A stretch of 64,000 bases of DNA from Epilithonimonas sp042695135 (GTDB lineage Bacteria > Bacteroidota > Bacteroidia > Flavobacteriales > Weeksellaceae), in the NCBI RefSeq assembly GCF_042695135.1, contig NZ_CP170547.1, positions 3,286,001 to 3,350,000 of the forward strand, in the 5' to 3' direction. The notes beneath the pieces are model-generated. The model was not told the origin of the DNA. It worked only from the letters and a program-made list of their open reading frames with translations, and did no database searches. Positions within the stretch are counted from its first letter, which is position 1. Each line of letters starts with the position of its first letter. Below, in pieces: positions 26,319 to 34,261 of this stretch. The translations under genes and the position numbers were made by a program.

Positions 26319-26391
26319 TGACCCGGCTGGGATTCGAACCCAGGACCCATACATTAAAAGTGTATTGCTCTACCAGCTGAGCTACCGAGTC
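26319..26391 (-). tRNA. tRNA-Lys (anticodon TTT), copy 1 in transcription order
   Basis: 73 nt, identical to the copy at 26069-26141, with loop CTTTTAA around anticodon TTT and discriminator A. It is the promoter-proximal gene of the Lys-Leu-Lys set. Confidence 0.96.
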
Positions 26392-26438
26392 GGCCACATT
26401 TAAAACTATCAGTATTACTGTTTCGTTTTAAAGTGGTG

Positions 26439-26467
26439 CAAAGATATGCCTTTTTTTAAAATCTCAA
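26439..26467 (-). promoter_or_regulatory. Promoter of the tRNA cluster
   Basis: On the minus strand TTTG (26467-26464), 17-bp spacer, TATCTTTG (26446-26439), about 48 bp upstream of the first tRNA-Lys. Exact -7 consensus. Confidence 0.6.
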
Positions 26468-26499
26468 AATTTTTTAGGAACTTTGTTTAAAATAAAATT

Positions 26500-27015
26500 A
26501 TGATAATTTCTCTCCTAGGATATATGGGAAGCGGTAAAACTCACATTTCCAAAAACTTGAGCAAAAAAATAAATTTTCCATCGATCGACTTAGATCAAAA
26601 AATTTCTGAAGAACACGGTATGACCGTACACGAAATCTTCGAAAAAAAGGGAGAAATCTATTTTCGCAAAGAAGAAAAACAGATTTTGGAGCAACTTTTA
26701 GATTCTGAAAAGGATCTTATTTTGAGCCTTGGCGGCGGAACACCGGTTTACTATAACAACATTGATATGATTAATGAAAAAAGCAAAAGCATATTCCTGA
26801 GGGCATCTGTCAATACGCTTAGCAATCGGCTTCTTTTACAAAAAAACACAAGACCATTGGTTTCTAAATTAAAAGATTCCGAATTACCGGAATTTATCGC
26901 CAAACATCTTTTCGAAAGAAATCCCTATTACTCCCAAGCCCATTTTACAATTGATACAGATCTCAAAAATCCAACCGAAATATCTGAAAAAATCACAGAA
27001 TTACTGCAAATCTAA
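26500..27015 (+). CDS. aroK: Shikimate kinase
   Basis: 171 residues. It phosphorylates shikimate in the aromatic amino acid pathway. The P-loop GYMGSGKTHISKNL lies at about 7-20. Next come IDLDQKISEEHGMTVHEIFEKKGEIYFRKEE (shikimate-binding Asp and Arg), the Walker-B-like LSLGGGTPVYY, and TRPLV in the lid region. Length is normal. The last 4 nt overlap the 3' end of the convergent S4-domain gene. Confidence 0.92.
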   Translation: MIISLLGYMGSGKTHISKNLSKKINFPSIDLDQKISEEHGMTVHEIFEKKGEIYFRKEEKQILEQLLDSEKDLILSLGGGTPVYYNNIDMINEKSKSIFLRASVNTLSNRLLLQKNTRPLVSKLKDSELPEFIAKHLFERNPYYSQAHFTIDTDLKNPTEISEKITELLQI

Positions 27016-27446
27016 TTCTCCTCATCCTTATTTTCTTTGAAGAAAGCATCCCAATCGTCATTTTCCATATCACCGGAAGCGTCATCTACAACATAATCAT
27101 CCATATCCCTTCTGTCTTTTTTAGTTGGTCTGCCGATGCCTTTTTGTCTGTAATAATCCTGAGATGACTTTCTCATTTTTAGGATTTCGTACTGTTCTTT
27201 CTCTGTCATATCAATGACGTACAAAGCTACAAGCTTAGCTCCTACTCTGCTTTTCGGGATATCTGTAACTTTTATTTTATAATCGATCTGATTTTTTCTG
27301 ATTTTGATAACATCGCCCGCTTTGACTTCTTTTGATGATTTTACAGGCTTCTCTCCGATGCTTACTCTGTTCTTTTTTATTTCTTCTGTGGCTATAGTTC
27401 TTGTCTTATAAAATCTTACACTCCACAAAAATTTATCTATTCTCAT
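27012..27446 (-). CDS. S4-domain RNA-binding protein (Hsp15/YrfH-like)
   Basis: 144 residues. An S4 RNA-binding domain occupies the first 60 residues (MRIDKFLWSVRFYKTRTIATEEIKKNRVSI...VKAGDVIKIRK). A basic middle part includes YYRQKGIGRPTKKDRRDMDD, and the tail is acidic (DDASGDMENDDWDAFFKEN). This is the layout of heat-shock protein 15-type factors that bind free 50S subunits with stalled nascent chains. The acidic tail is an addition. It overlaps the aroK 3' end by 4 nt in convergent orientation. Confidence 0.8.
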   Translation of the reverse strand: MRIDKFLWSVRFYKTRTIATEEIKKNRVSIGEKPVKSSKEVKAGDVIKIRKNQIDYKIKVTDIPKSRVGAKLVALYVIDMTEKEQYEILKMRKSSQDYYRQKGIGRPTKKDRRDMDDYVVDDASGDMENDDWDAFFKENKDEEN

Positions 27447-27455
27447 AATTTTTTA

Positions 27456-27463
27456 TACTTTTG
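27456..27463 (+). promoter_or_regulatory. -7 box (TACTTTTG) of the FKBP-like lipoprotein gene
   Basis: Exact TAnnTTTG match 43 bp before the ATG at 27506. No -33 TTG at suitable distance. Confidence 0.5.
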
Positions 27464-27505
27464 TCACGTTAAAAATTAATCGCAATTTAAGATTAAATAA
27501 AAAAA

Positions 27506-28240
27506 ATGAAGAAAATACTTTTAGGAATTGTTCTTTCTGTGGTCGTACTGCAAGGATGTAAGAAAGATGATGATGTTGTAGATGACACTGTGGTACTTAC
27601 TGTAGATGAGCAAAACACCTATGATGATGCAGCAGCAGTCAAATACATGGATGAACATTATTTTGACAGCAAAGGTCTTATTGTCGCTTTTGATGATACT
27701 GTGACTACAGATGATGCTTATCCAAAGCTATCTTCTTATCCACACGAAAAATTACCTTCCGGTGTGATCTACATTGTAAGAACGGGTGCACAGCCTGACC
27801 CGGGAAAAGTTATTAACCCGACGGACGTTATCAGTATTTTTCAGGTTACAAAAAGTTATGTTTCCGGTAAAACTAATGATGTAATCTCTTTTCAAAACGA
27901 ATCCACTTTTAATAATAATGTTGCAGGTACCGGAATTCCGACTTATGATCCTGCTTATTTTTATGTTAAAAGTTCTGTATTAAAAAACTACAATACAACT
28001 TATAATACAACTTACGGTAGAAATTTTTACGAAATAGAAGGGTTACAAGAAGGGTTGAAATATTTCAAGGCTTTTGACCTAGACAATTCTGCTGATTACA
28101 ATATGCAAGGCGTTATTATTGTGCCATCGAGAGCAGCTTTTGCAAGGGATGCTAACATTTATGCATATACAAACAGAAGTTTTGTATTTAATTTCCAGAT
28201 CTACAGAACGAAAACCAGAGTTATTCCTGGTGAAGATTAA
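27506..28240 (+). CDS. FKBP-like lipoprotein
   Basis: 244 residues. The lipobox LGIVLSVVVLQGCKK gives a lipidated Cys near 18, followed by an Asp-rich linker (DDDVVDDT). The later order of elements (NPTDVISIFQVTKSYVSGKTNDVISF; a helix-like IEGLQEGLKYFKAF; MQGVIIVPSRAAFARDANI; FVFNFQIYRT at the end) resembles the FKBP fold, with the helical GLQEGLKYF and the closing VPSRAAF strand. Active-site aromatics of true prolyl isomerases are not clearly kept. It is best seen as an FKBP-like periplasmic or surface lipoprotein. A strong terminator follows. Confidence 0.6.
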   Translation: MKKILLGIVLSVVVLQGCKKDDDVVDDTVVLTVDEQNTYDDAAAVKYMDEHYFDSKGLIVAFDDTVTTDDAYPKLSSYPHEKLPSGVIYIVRTGAQPDPGKVINPTDVISIFQVTKSYVSGKTNDVISFQNESTFNNNVAGTGIPTYDPAYFYVKSSVLKNYNTTYNTTYGRNFYEIEGLQEGLKYFKAFDLDNSADYNMQGVIIVPSRAAFARDANIYAYTNRSFVFNFQIYRTKTRVIPGED

Positions 28241-28260
28241 TTTTCTTTTCAAATAAAACA

Positions 28261-28294
28261 AAAGCGGAATATTTACAAATATTCCGCTTTTTTT
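28261..28294. terminator. Bidirectional terminator
   Basis: AAAGCGGAATATTT (28261-28274) pairs perfectly with AAATATTCCGCTTT (28277-28290), followed by more T. It serves the lipoprotein gene and, on the other strand, mtaB. Confidence 0.85.
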
Positions 28295-28311
28295 GTTGCT
28301 ATAATTTTTTA

Positions 28312-29670
28312 TTAAATCTTTGCCAAAAAATCTTCAAACTGATTTTCTTTTATAGAAACACAACCCTCTTCAAGGATCTTATCAAGGATGATTGTTTCAG
28401 TTTGATTGATAGACGATGCTTCAAATGTTTTGGAAACTCTCACATAATTTTCTGTAAAGCCATACATCATTCCATTCTTATTTTCGTGCTCCCAAAGAAC
28501 ACTCAGTTTTCTGCCTAACTGACTTCTGTAGAATTCCATTTTCTTCTTCTCAGAAAGGATTCTCAGCATTTTATTTCGTCTTTTCCTTTCTGGCATTGGA
28601 ACTGCACCGAACATTTCTGCGGCTTCTGTATTTTCTCTTTCAGAATAGGTGAAAACGTGCAGATAACTGATTGGCAGATCATTCAGGAAATTATAAGTCT
28701 CCATAAATAACTCTTCTGTCTCGCCGGGAAATCCAACGATTATATCAACACCAATCGCCGCTTCCGGCATTACTTCACGGATTTTTGCTACTCGGTTTTT
28801 GTATAAAGTCGTCAAATAACGGCGTTTCATTTTCTTCAGTAATTCATCACTTCCGGACTGAAGCGGAATATGAAAATGTGGAACAAAACTTCTGCTTTTG
28901 GAAACCAATTCTATGCTTTCGTCTTTCAGAAGATTAGGTTCGATGGAAGAAATCCTGATTCTTTCTATGCCTTCCACTTTATCCAATTCAGAAATCAGAT
29001 CCAGAAAAGTATGTTCGTGCTTTTTATTCCCAAATTCGCCTTTTCCATAATCTCCGATATTAACACCTGTCAAAACGATTTCTTTAATATCTCTTGCTGC
29101 AATTTCTTTGGCGTTTGCCACGACATTATCGATAGTATCAGATCTGGAAATTCCTCTAGCTAAAGGAATCGTACAGTAAGTACATTTGTAATCACAACCG
29201 TCCTGAACTTTAAGAAAAGCTCTCGTTCTGTCGCCAATTGAATATGAACCCACAAAAAAATCGGCTTCATCAATCTCACAAGAATGAATCTCAGCACGAC
29301 TTTCAGATTTTTCCAAATCATCCAGATAACTCAGAATATTAAATTTTTCTTTTGCTCCTAAAACCAAATCAACGCCGGTAATTGAAGATATCTCTTCCGG
29401 TTTCAACTGTGCATAACAGCCGATGATTGCAACCAAACCATCGGGATTTGCTTTTGCAGCGCGTTTGACGTGCAGTTTACATTCTTTATCAGCATTTTCT
29501 GTAACAGAACATGTGTTGATAATATAAACTTTTGCTGGCTCATCAAAATTGACTTTTTGATAACCGGCATCCGTGAGCTGGCGGGCAATAGTGGATGTTT
29601 CTGCAAAATTCAGTTTGCAGCCAAGTGTGTGAAACGCAACGGTTTTCGGTTGAGAAATTACATCTGACAT
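28312..29670 (-). CDS. mtaB: tRNA t6A37 methylthiotransferase
   Basis: 452 residues. A radical-SAM methylthiotransferase that converts t6A to ms2t6A at tRNA position 37. N-terminal UPF0004 domain: AFHTLGCKLNFAETS, INTCSVTENADKECK and AIIGCYAQ supply the three auxiliary cluster cysteines. The radical SAM core has VQDGCDYKCTYCTIPLARG with the CxxxCxxC cluster. A TRAM-like C-terminus follows (LGRKLSVLWEHENKNG...). The HTLGCKLN start and GCDYKCTYC form favour the MtaB subgroup over MiaB or RimO. Confidence 0.9.
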   Translation of the reverse strand: MSDVISQPKTVAFHTLGCKLNFAETSTIARQLTDAGYQKVNFDEPAKVYIINTCSVTENADKECKLHVKRAAKANPDGLVAIIGCYAQLKPEEISSITGVDLVLGAKEKFNILSYLDDLEKSESRAEIHSCEIDEADFFVGSYSIGDRTRAFLKVQDGCDYKCTYCTIPLARGISRSDTIDNVVANAKEIAARDIKEIVLTGVNIGDYGKGEFGNKKHEHTFLDLISELDKVEGIERIRISSIEPNLLKDESIELVSKSRSFVPHFHIPLQSGSDELLKKMKRRYLTTLYKNRVAKIREVMPEAAIGVDIIVGFPGETEELFMETYNFLNDLPISYLHVFTYSERENTEAAEMFGAVPMPERKRRNKMLRILSEKKKMEFYRSQLGRKLSVLWEHENKNGMMYGFTENYVRVSKTFEASSINQTETIILDKILEEGCVSIKENQFEDFLAKI

Positions 29671-29741
29671 AAGTCTGCAAAGTTATTAATAAATCCAAAT
29701 CATTCCAAATGAAGAAATCTTTATGAATCTCACTTTTCAGA

Positions 29742-29770
29742 CAAAAAAAATCCGGCGATTAAACCGGATT
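29742..29770 (-). terminator. Terminator overlapping the DUF6496 stop codon
   Basis: On the minus strand AATCCGG (29770-29764) and CCGGATT (29755-29749) form a stem whose first arm lies in the last codons of the gene and whose loop holds the stop; eight T follow. Confidence 0.7.
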
Positions 29771-29965
29771 CATATTATTTGGATTTTTTCTCTTTCGAAC
29801 TTTCAATCCTTTTTCTCTTGCTTCGGAGATTCCGATTGCAACAGCTTGTTTCTTGCTTGTCACTTTTTCTCCGGAACCTGATTTCAATTTGCCTTCTTTG
29901 AATTCGTGCATCACTTTACCAACTTTATCCTGAGCTTTATCTGAATACTTTTTAGCAGCTGCCAT
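29759..29965 (-). CDS. Small basic protein, DUF6496-like
   Basis: 68 residues, strongly basic. The block KAQDKVGKVMHEFKEGKLKSGSGEKVTSKKQAVAIGISEAREKG is what I recall of DUF6496, a short domain found in many bacterial genomes, often near stress-response genes, with unknown function. No signal peptide or membrane segment. Last of three small minus-strand genes with 24-26 bp gaps. Its stop codon lies inside the terminator hairpin. Confidence 0.7.
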   Translation of the reverse strand: MAAAKKYSDKAQDKVGKVMHEFKEGKLKSGSGEKVTSKKQAVAIGISEAREKGLKVRKRKNPNNMNPV

Positions 29966-29989
29966 TTTTTCAAATTTTAATCAATTATT

Positions 29990-30466
29990 TTATTCTGATT
30001 TTGGAACGCTTACTGCGAGTTCATAGACTTTGGTATGCATCAGATATTTTGATCTTTCTCGAGACGTAACATTTTCAATTTCCCCTTTGAAAAGAACGAT
30101 TACTGCGTCTTCTTCTATTTGCCAGTCTGCATCAGAAAAATATTTTTCATCCGGGCTTTTACTGGTCACTTCATTTTTTCTTTCTTTTAGTTTTTCTGCA
30201 ACTTCCTGAAAACCTTCGTCTGCAGAATGAATAATTTTATAATCCGGACCGGCAAATGCTTTGTAATATTTATTCTCAGCAATCAGATTTTGAGAATCAT
30301 CTTCAACCGGATTGTCATTTCCATCAAGAAAACCAACTTCCACTAGTTTTCCATTTCTTTCTTCAGCAAATTTTCTAGCCTCTCCTACCGATTTGAAACC
30401 TGTATAGACATTACTGTTATCAAACTCGTATTTGTTTAGTCTTTCGACAATATTTTCTGTTTCCAT
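29990..30466 (-). CDS. Hypothetical cytosolic acidic protein
   Basis: 158 residues, acidic, without signal or membrane segments. I do not recognise it. The N-terminal 60 residues (FKSVGEARKFAEERNGKLVEVGFLDGNDNPVED) and the middle (NKYYKAFAGPDYKIIHSADEGFQEVAEKLKE) look like a compact alpha/beta unit, and the C-terminal third is beta-rich (WQIEEDAVIVLFKGEIENV). It lies between two small genes with short gaps, so is probably co-transcribed with them; a stress or storage role would be guesswork. Confidence 0.5.
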   Translation of the reverse strand: METENIVERLNKYEFDNSNVYTGFKSVGEARKFAEERNGKLVEVGFLDGNDNPVEDDSQNLIAENKYYKAFAGPDYKIIHSADEGFQEVAEKLKERKNEVTSKSPDEKYFSDADWQIEEDAVIVLFKGEIENVTSRERSKYLMHTKVYELAVSVPKSE

Positions 30467-30492
30467 AATTTGTTTATTAAATTTTAATCAAT

Positions 30493-30813
30493 TTAATGAT
30501 GTCTTACACCACGTTGGTGATAAGTGACATTACTATTTGGAGCTTGAGTATTCTGCTTTCCATTATTCGCAAACCGTGCATCTATTTTATTATTTGCATC
30601 AGATAAATGTTGCGGCGTCTCAAAATGCAGTTTTTTGCCATTCTTAAAAATCTCCCCTTCTGCACTTCTGTACATTTCATTTTTGCGATACTTGTTTCCA
30701 TCTGGCGCCATGAATTTGTTTTCCTTTTTTTTCTTTCTTTTTCTTAATTCATTTAACAAAATCAGCGCTCCGCCTGCTGCAAATCCTAAAGCTACTTTTA
30801 TCGTATTTTTCAT
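30493..30813 (-). CDS. Small membrane-anchored protein with basic His-rich tail
   Basis: 106 residues from the ATG at 30813 (an in-frame ATG at 30852 would add 13 residues in front of the hydrophobic start and is less likely). One N-terminal hydrophobic helix (KVALGFAAGGALILLNEL), a very basic stretch RKRKKKKENK, then a soluble region with NKYRKNEMYRSAEGEIFKNGKK and a polar tail ending RGVRHH. The form resembles small YtxH-like stress proteins, but I cannot assign a family. First of three small genes likely in one operon. Confidence 0.5.
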   Translation of the reverse strand: MKNTIKVALGFAAGGALILLNELRKRKKKKENKFMAPDGNKYRKNEMYRSAEGEIFKNGKKLHFETPQHLSDANNKIDARFANNGKQNTQAPNSNVTYHQRGVRHH

Positions 30814-31077
30814 AATGCTTATTTTAGGGATTAAAAACAAAAGTTCTGCCAAAAGTTACATAGGTTGTATTTTAGACTTTTTATAATTTCAATTTGAATA
30901 AAACTTTCGGGAAATTTTGACAAAAAATTAATATCAATTACAATGATTTGAATCAAAAACTAATAACAACTGCCAATTTGACTTAAAATAAAACCAATTT
31001 TATTAAGGAATTTTTAAAAATGGTTAAACTTCGTTAAAACTGTAACACTAAGTTTTTAGTTCACACTAATTTAGCAT

Positions 31078-31085
31078 TAAATTTG
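31078..31085 (+). promoter_or_regulatory. -7 box (TAAATTTG) of the DegP/Q gene
   Basis: Exact TAnnTTTG match 33 bp upstream of the ATG at 31111. The -33 position holds only a TTTTAG-like word. Confidence 0.5.
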
Positions 31086-31110
31086 TCTAACAATAATCTC
31101 AAAAAAAGAA

Positions 31111-32640
31111 ATGAATATTACGATGAAGAATACTTTAAAAAAACTAATGCCTTTTGCATTGACCGGGGTTATTTCCGGGGCAACGGTTTTCGGAGCCAGT
31201 CAATATTTCAGCCACGAAAACAATGGAGAAGATTTCTCATATTTTACAACAGCTTCAAAAAAATCAGCATTTGCCAGTATTGGTTCTGCCGTTGGCGACG
31301 ATTTTGTAAAAGCTTCCAAAACGACAGTTCCGGCTGTGGTAACCATCAAAAACTATCAGGACAGAGCATCTTCCCAGAGAATGCCAGATAATGATCTGTT
31401 CGACTTTTTCTTTGGTCCGCAAGGCGGCAACCAACAGAGACAGCAGCCACAGCAACCTCCTAAAAATATGCCTTCCGGATTAGGTTCAGGAGTCATTATC
31501 TCGCCGGATGGTTATATTATTTCTAATAATCACGTTGTTGCAGGCGCAAACAAACTTGAAGTGGTGCTAAGCAATAAAAAATCTTATATCGCAACTTTGA
31601 TCGGAACAGATCCAAATACAGATATCTCTCTTCTAAAAATTGAAGAAAAAGGTTTACCTTATCTTAATTTCGCAAATTCAGACCTTACAGAAGTGGGACA
31701 ATGGGTTTTAGCTGTAGGAAATCCGCTTGGACTTAACTCAACTGTAACTGCTGGAATCATCTCTGCAAAAGGAAGAAGCATTGACATCCTTAGCCAGCAA
31801 TCCAGAACGCCCATAGAAAGTTTCATCCAGACGGATGCGGCAATCAACCCTGGAAACAGTGGTGGGGCTTTGGTCAATGTAAACGGAGATTTGATTGGAA
31901 TCAATACGGCTATTCAATCAAAAACCGGCTATTATGAAGGTTATGGTTTCGCTGTTCCTTCCAATCTTGCAAGAAAAATTGTTGAGGATATCAAGAAATT
32001 TGGTTTAGTGCAAAGAGGTTTCCTTGGTGTAGGAAGTCTTGATCTTTCTAATGAGATGCAGGTTGCAGCTTATAATCAAAAAGAGAAAAAGAATGTAAAA
32101 GCTGGAGACGGAATCTATGTAACAGAAGTGACCGATAAAAGTGGTGCTGAAGATGCAGGAATCAAACCTGGTGATATCATTACGAAAATTGACAATACAG
32201 ATATTACCGGTTTCTCTGATCTTTCCCTCGCAATCGGAAGCAGAAGACCTGGTGATAAAGTCGCTGTGACATACACCAGAAACGGCAAAGTCAACAACGT
32301 GAATGTGACCCTGAAGGATCTGAAAGGCGGAACATCTTCCAGAAGCAAGGATGACCTTACCGTAACTGAAAAAATCGGATCTGAATTTGAACCGCTTAGC
32401 GACAGAGTGAAAACAGATTACGGACTGGAAAGCGGCGTAATTACCAAAAATGTGATTGAAGGAAGTGAGATGGACAAAATTGGTGTTGTTGATAATTATA
32501 TCGTAATGGAAATCAACGGAAAACCGGTGAACTCCCAAAAAGATGTAGAAAAAATCCTGAACGGATACAAAGGAAATGTACAGGTAAAATATGTGGACAG
32601 CTACGGAAGAATCACAACAAGAGGTTTTAAAATGCCTTAA
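31111..32640 (+). CDS. Periplasmic serine endoprotease DegP/DegQ family (Do)
   Basis: 509 residues. An N-terminal hydrophobic segment (about 13-31) acts as signal or anchor; ATG at 31123 is an alternative start. The trypsin-like domain has the triad His141 (SNNHVVAG), Asp171 (NTDISLLK) and Ser250 (NPGNSGGALVN). A Gln/Pro-rich loop (QGGNQQRQQPQQPPKN, about 104-118) sits between the first strands. Two PDZ domains follow (about 290-390 and 420-505), the first beginning VQRGFLGVG. This is the standard layout of an envelope quality-control protease and chaperone. A terminator follows. Confidence 0.93.
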   Translation: MNITMKNTLKKLMPFALTGVISGATVFGASQYFSHENNGEDFSYFTTASKKSAFASIGSAVGDDFVKASKTTVPAVVTIKNYQDRASSQRMPDNDLFDFFFGPQGGNQQRQQPQQPPKNMPSGLGSGVIISPDGYIISNNHVVAGANKLEVVLSNKKSYIATLIGTDPNTDISLLKIEEKGLPYLNFANSDLTEVGQWVLAVGNPLGLNSTVTAGIISAKGRSIDILSQQSRTPIESFIQTDAAINPGNSGGALVNVNGDLIGINTAIQSKTGYYEGYGFAVPSNLARKIVEDIKKFGLVQRGFLGVGSLDLSNEMQVAAYNQKEKKNVKAGDGIYVTEVTDKSGAEDAGIKPGDIITKIDNTDITGFSDLSLAIGSRRPGDKVAVTYTRNGKVNNVNVTLKDLKGGTSSRSKDDLTVTEKIGSEFEPLSDRVKTDYGLESGVITKNVIEGSEMDKIGVVDNYIVMEINGKPVNSQKDVEKILNGYKGNVQVKYVDSYGRITTRGFKMP

Positions 32641-32697
32641 AATCAGAAGTTAGAAATTACTTTTAGATATTAGATCTATTCTAAAATATAAATTTTG

Positions 32698-32730
32698 AAA
32701 GCCATTCTTTACGAATGGCTTTCTTTTTTG
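32698..32730 (+). terminator. Terminator of the DegP/Q gene
   Basis: AAAGCCATTC (32698-32707) pairs with GAATGGCTTT (32713-32722), loop TTTAC, followed by a T-run. Confidence 0.8.
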
Positions 32731-32732
32731 GG

Positions 32733-32740
32733 TAAATTTG
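32733..32740 (+). promoter_or_regulatory. -7 box (TAAATTTG) of the MFS gene
   Basis: Exact TAnnTTTG, 17 bp before the ATG at 32757 and directly behind the preceding terminator, so the leader would be very short. Confidence 0.45.
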
Positions 32741-32756
32741 CGGTTCGAAAATCAAA

Positions 32757-33974
32757 ATGAAACTTTTCAATTCTTATATCAAAACGTTCAAAGGACTTTC
32801 AAGAGAAGCCTGGATGCTGTCTATTGTGATGCTCATCAACCGTTCCGGCTCGATGGTTTTGCCATTTTTAGGTGTTTATATGACAGACCATTTGAAGTTC
32901 AGTTTGGAAAATGCAGGTTTGGTTTTAAGTTTCTACGGCATCGGTTCGGTTCTAGGATCCTGGCTGGGCGGTTTTCTGACGGATAAGTTTGGTGAATATT
33001 ACGTTCAATCGTGGAGTTTGTTTTTGAGTGCGCCAATATTTCTGATTATCCCATTTTTTCCGAGTGTGGAGATGATGGCATTTTTGATTTTCCTTCAAAG
33101 TACGATCAGCGATACATTTCGTCCTGCAAATTCTGTGGCGATTACCAAATATGCAAGACCCGAAAATCTGACGAAAGCTTTTTCTTTGAACAGAATGGCA
33201 ATTAATCTTGGCTTTTCCATTGGTCCGGCTTTGGGCGGAATTTTGTCCGGAATCTCATATGATTTTCTATTTGTTGTGAATGCAACCGGTGCTTTGACCG
33301 CTGGAATCATCTATGTTATATTTTTTAGAAAACGGAATAAAATTTTTCAGGATAAAAAGAAATCAGAACCATTAAAAGTGATGGAAAAAAGGATTGCAAA
33401 ATCACCTTATCGGGATTATCTATTTTTGCTTTACAGCTTTTTGTGTACTGTTTTTGCAATTTGTTTTTTTCAGTTTTTTAATACGATTCCGTTGTTTTAT
33501 AAGGACGTTGCAAAATTACATCAAAGTACAATCGGATTCATTCTCGGCTATAGTGGATTCATAATTGTGTTGCTGGAAATGCCGTTGGTAAGCATTGCTG
33601 AAAGAACTTTGAAAACTTCTCAAATTCTTTTTCTGGGAATTCTGCTATGCGGATTTTCTTATCTGTTAATGGCATTTGGAAGTAATATTCCGCTTCTGAT
33701 AATTGCAATGACAATTTTGTGTATCGGAGAAATCTGGGCACTTCCATTTATGTCAACCGTAACAGCGATCCGGGCAGAACGTGGCAACAAAGGTGCTTAT
33801 ATGGGACTGAACGGTATTGCATTTTCATTTTCTTTCATAATTACACCGTTTTTGGGAACTTATGTGGTGAGTCAGTTTGGGTTTGATACTTTGTGGTACG
33901 GATCATTTAGTGTGTTAACTTTATCAGCTATTCTTCTTTACATCGTTGTGAAAAAGATGATTCCGATGCAGTAA
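32757..33974 (+). CDS. MFS transporter (multidrug-type)
   Basis: 405 residues with about twelve transmembrane helices. The first helix pair contains LINRSGSMVLPFLGVYMTDHL. The loop 2-3 signature appears as GSWLGGFLTDKFGEYYV (G-x-L-x-D-K-x-G form), and MAINLGFSIGPALGGILSG is a motif C-like stretch typical of drug/H+ antiporters. A central cytoplasmic loop (RKRNKIFQDKKKSEPLKVMEKR) splits the halves. It looks like an exporter; the substrate is unknown. A repeat-rich intergenic region follows. Confidence 0.82.
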   Translation: MKLFNSYIKTFKGLSREAWMLSIVMLINRSGSMVLPFLGVYMTDHLKFSLENAGLVLSFYGIGSVLGSWLGGFLTDKFGEYYVQSWSLFLSAPIFLIIPFFPSVEMMAFLIFLQSTISDTFRPANSVAITKYARPENLTKAFSLNRMAINLGFSIGPALGGILSGISYDFLFVVNATGALTAGIIYVIFFRKRNKIFQDKKKSEPLKVMEKRIAKSPYRDYLFLLYSFLCTVFAICFFQFFNTIPLFYKDVAKLHQSTIGFILGYSGFIIVLLEMPLVSIAERTLKTSQILFLGILLCGFSYLLMAFGSNIPLLIIAMTILCIGEIWALPFMSTVTAIRAERGNKGAYMGLNGIAFSFSFIITPFLGTYVVSQFGFDTLWYGSFSVLTLSAILLYIVVKKMIPMQ

Positions 33975-33993
33975 TATATTTTGATTAAAAGGT

Positions 33994-34069
33994 CTTCGAC
34001 TCCGCTCAGACTGACACTTCTTAAGTATTGCAATTAGTATTAAAAATGTCACACTGAGCGGAGTCGAAG
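33994..34069. repeat. Inverted repeat with CTTCGACTCCGCTCAG arms
   Basis: CTTCGACTCCGCTCAG at 33994-34009 is perfectly complementary to CTGAGCGGAGTCGAAG at 34054-34069; the inner flanks ACTGACA and TGTCACA extend the pairing imperfectly. I recall such TGACACTCCGCTCAG-type words as dispersed elements in Bacteroidota intergenic regions. Confidence 0.7.
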
Positions 34070-34119
34070 TGTTTTGAGTTTCTATAGGAATTCCAATATT
34101 CTTAAACTTTGAATCTCAT

Positions 34120-34205
34120 GCAGCCCGACTTGAGTGGAAATCCTTTTTGTTTTTTTGCTAAAAAATAAAAAGATTGGGAACGGAAGGCGGATAAAGCTGC
34201 CCAAA
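34120..34205 (+). ncRNA. Flavo-1-like structured RNA element, copy 2
   Basis: GCAGC (34120-34124) pairs with GCTGC (34196-34200); a 13-bp stem with one G-U pair (34143-34155 with 34160-34172) encloses a short loop. The right-hand words GGAACGGAAGGCGGATAAAG and GCTGCCCAAAT recur almost exactly in copy 3. This is the most compact of the three copies. Confidence 0.5.
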
Positions 34206-34234
34206 TTAATTTCAAACCAAATCAATAAAAAAAC

Positions 34235-34260
34235 TATTTTTGTTCAAATCAAATTTGAAC
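34235..34260 (+). promoter_or_regulatory. -7 box and overlapping dyad at the SSS symporter start
   Basis: TATTTTTG (34235-34242) is a -7 box. Directly behind, a perfect inverted repeat GTTCAAAT-caa-ATTTGAAC (34242-34260) covers the expected transcription start and ends 1 nt before the ATG at 34262; it looks like an operator. Confidence 0.5.
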
Positions 34261-34261
34261 A

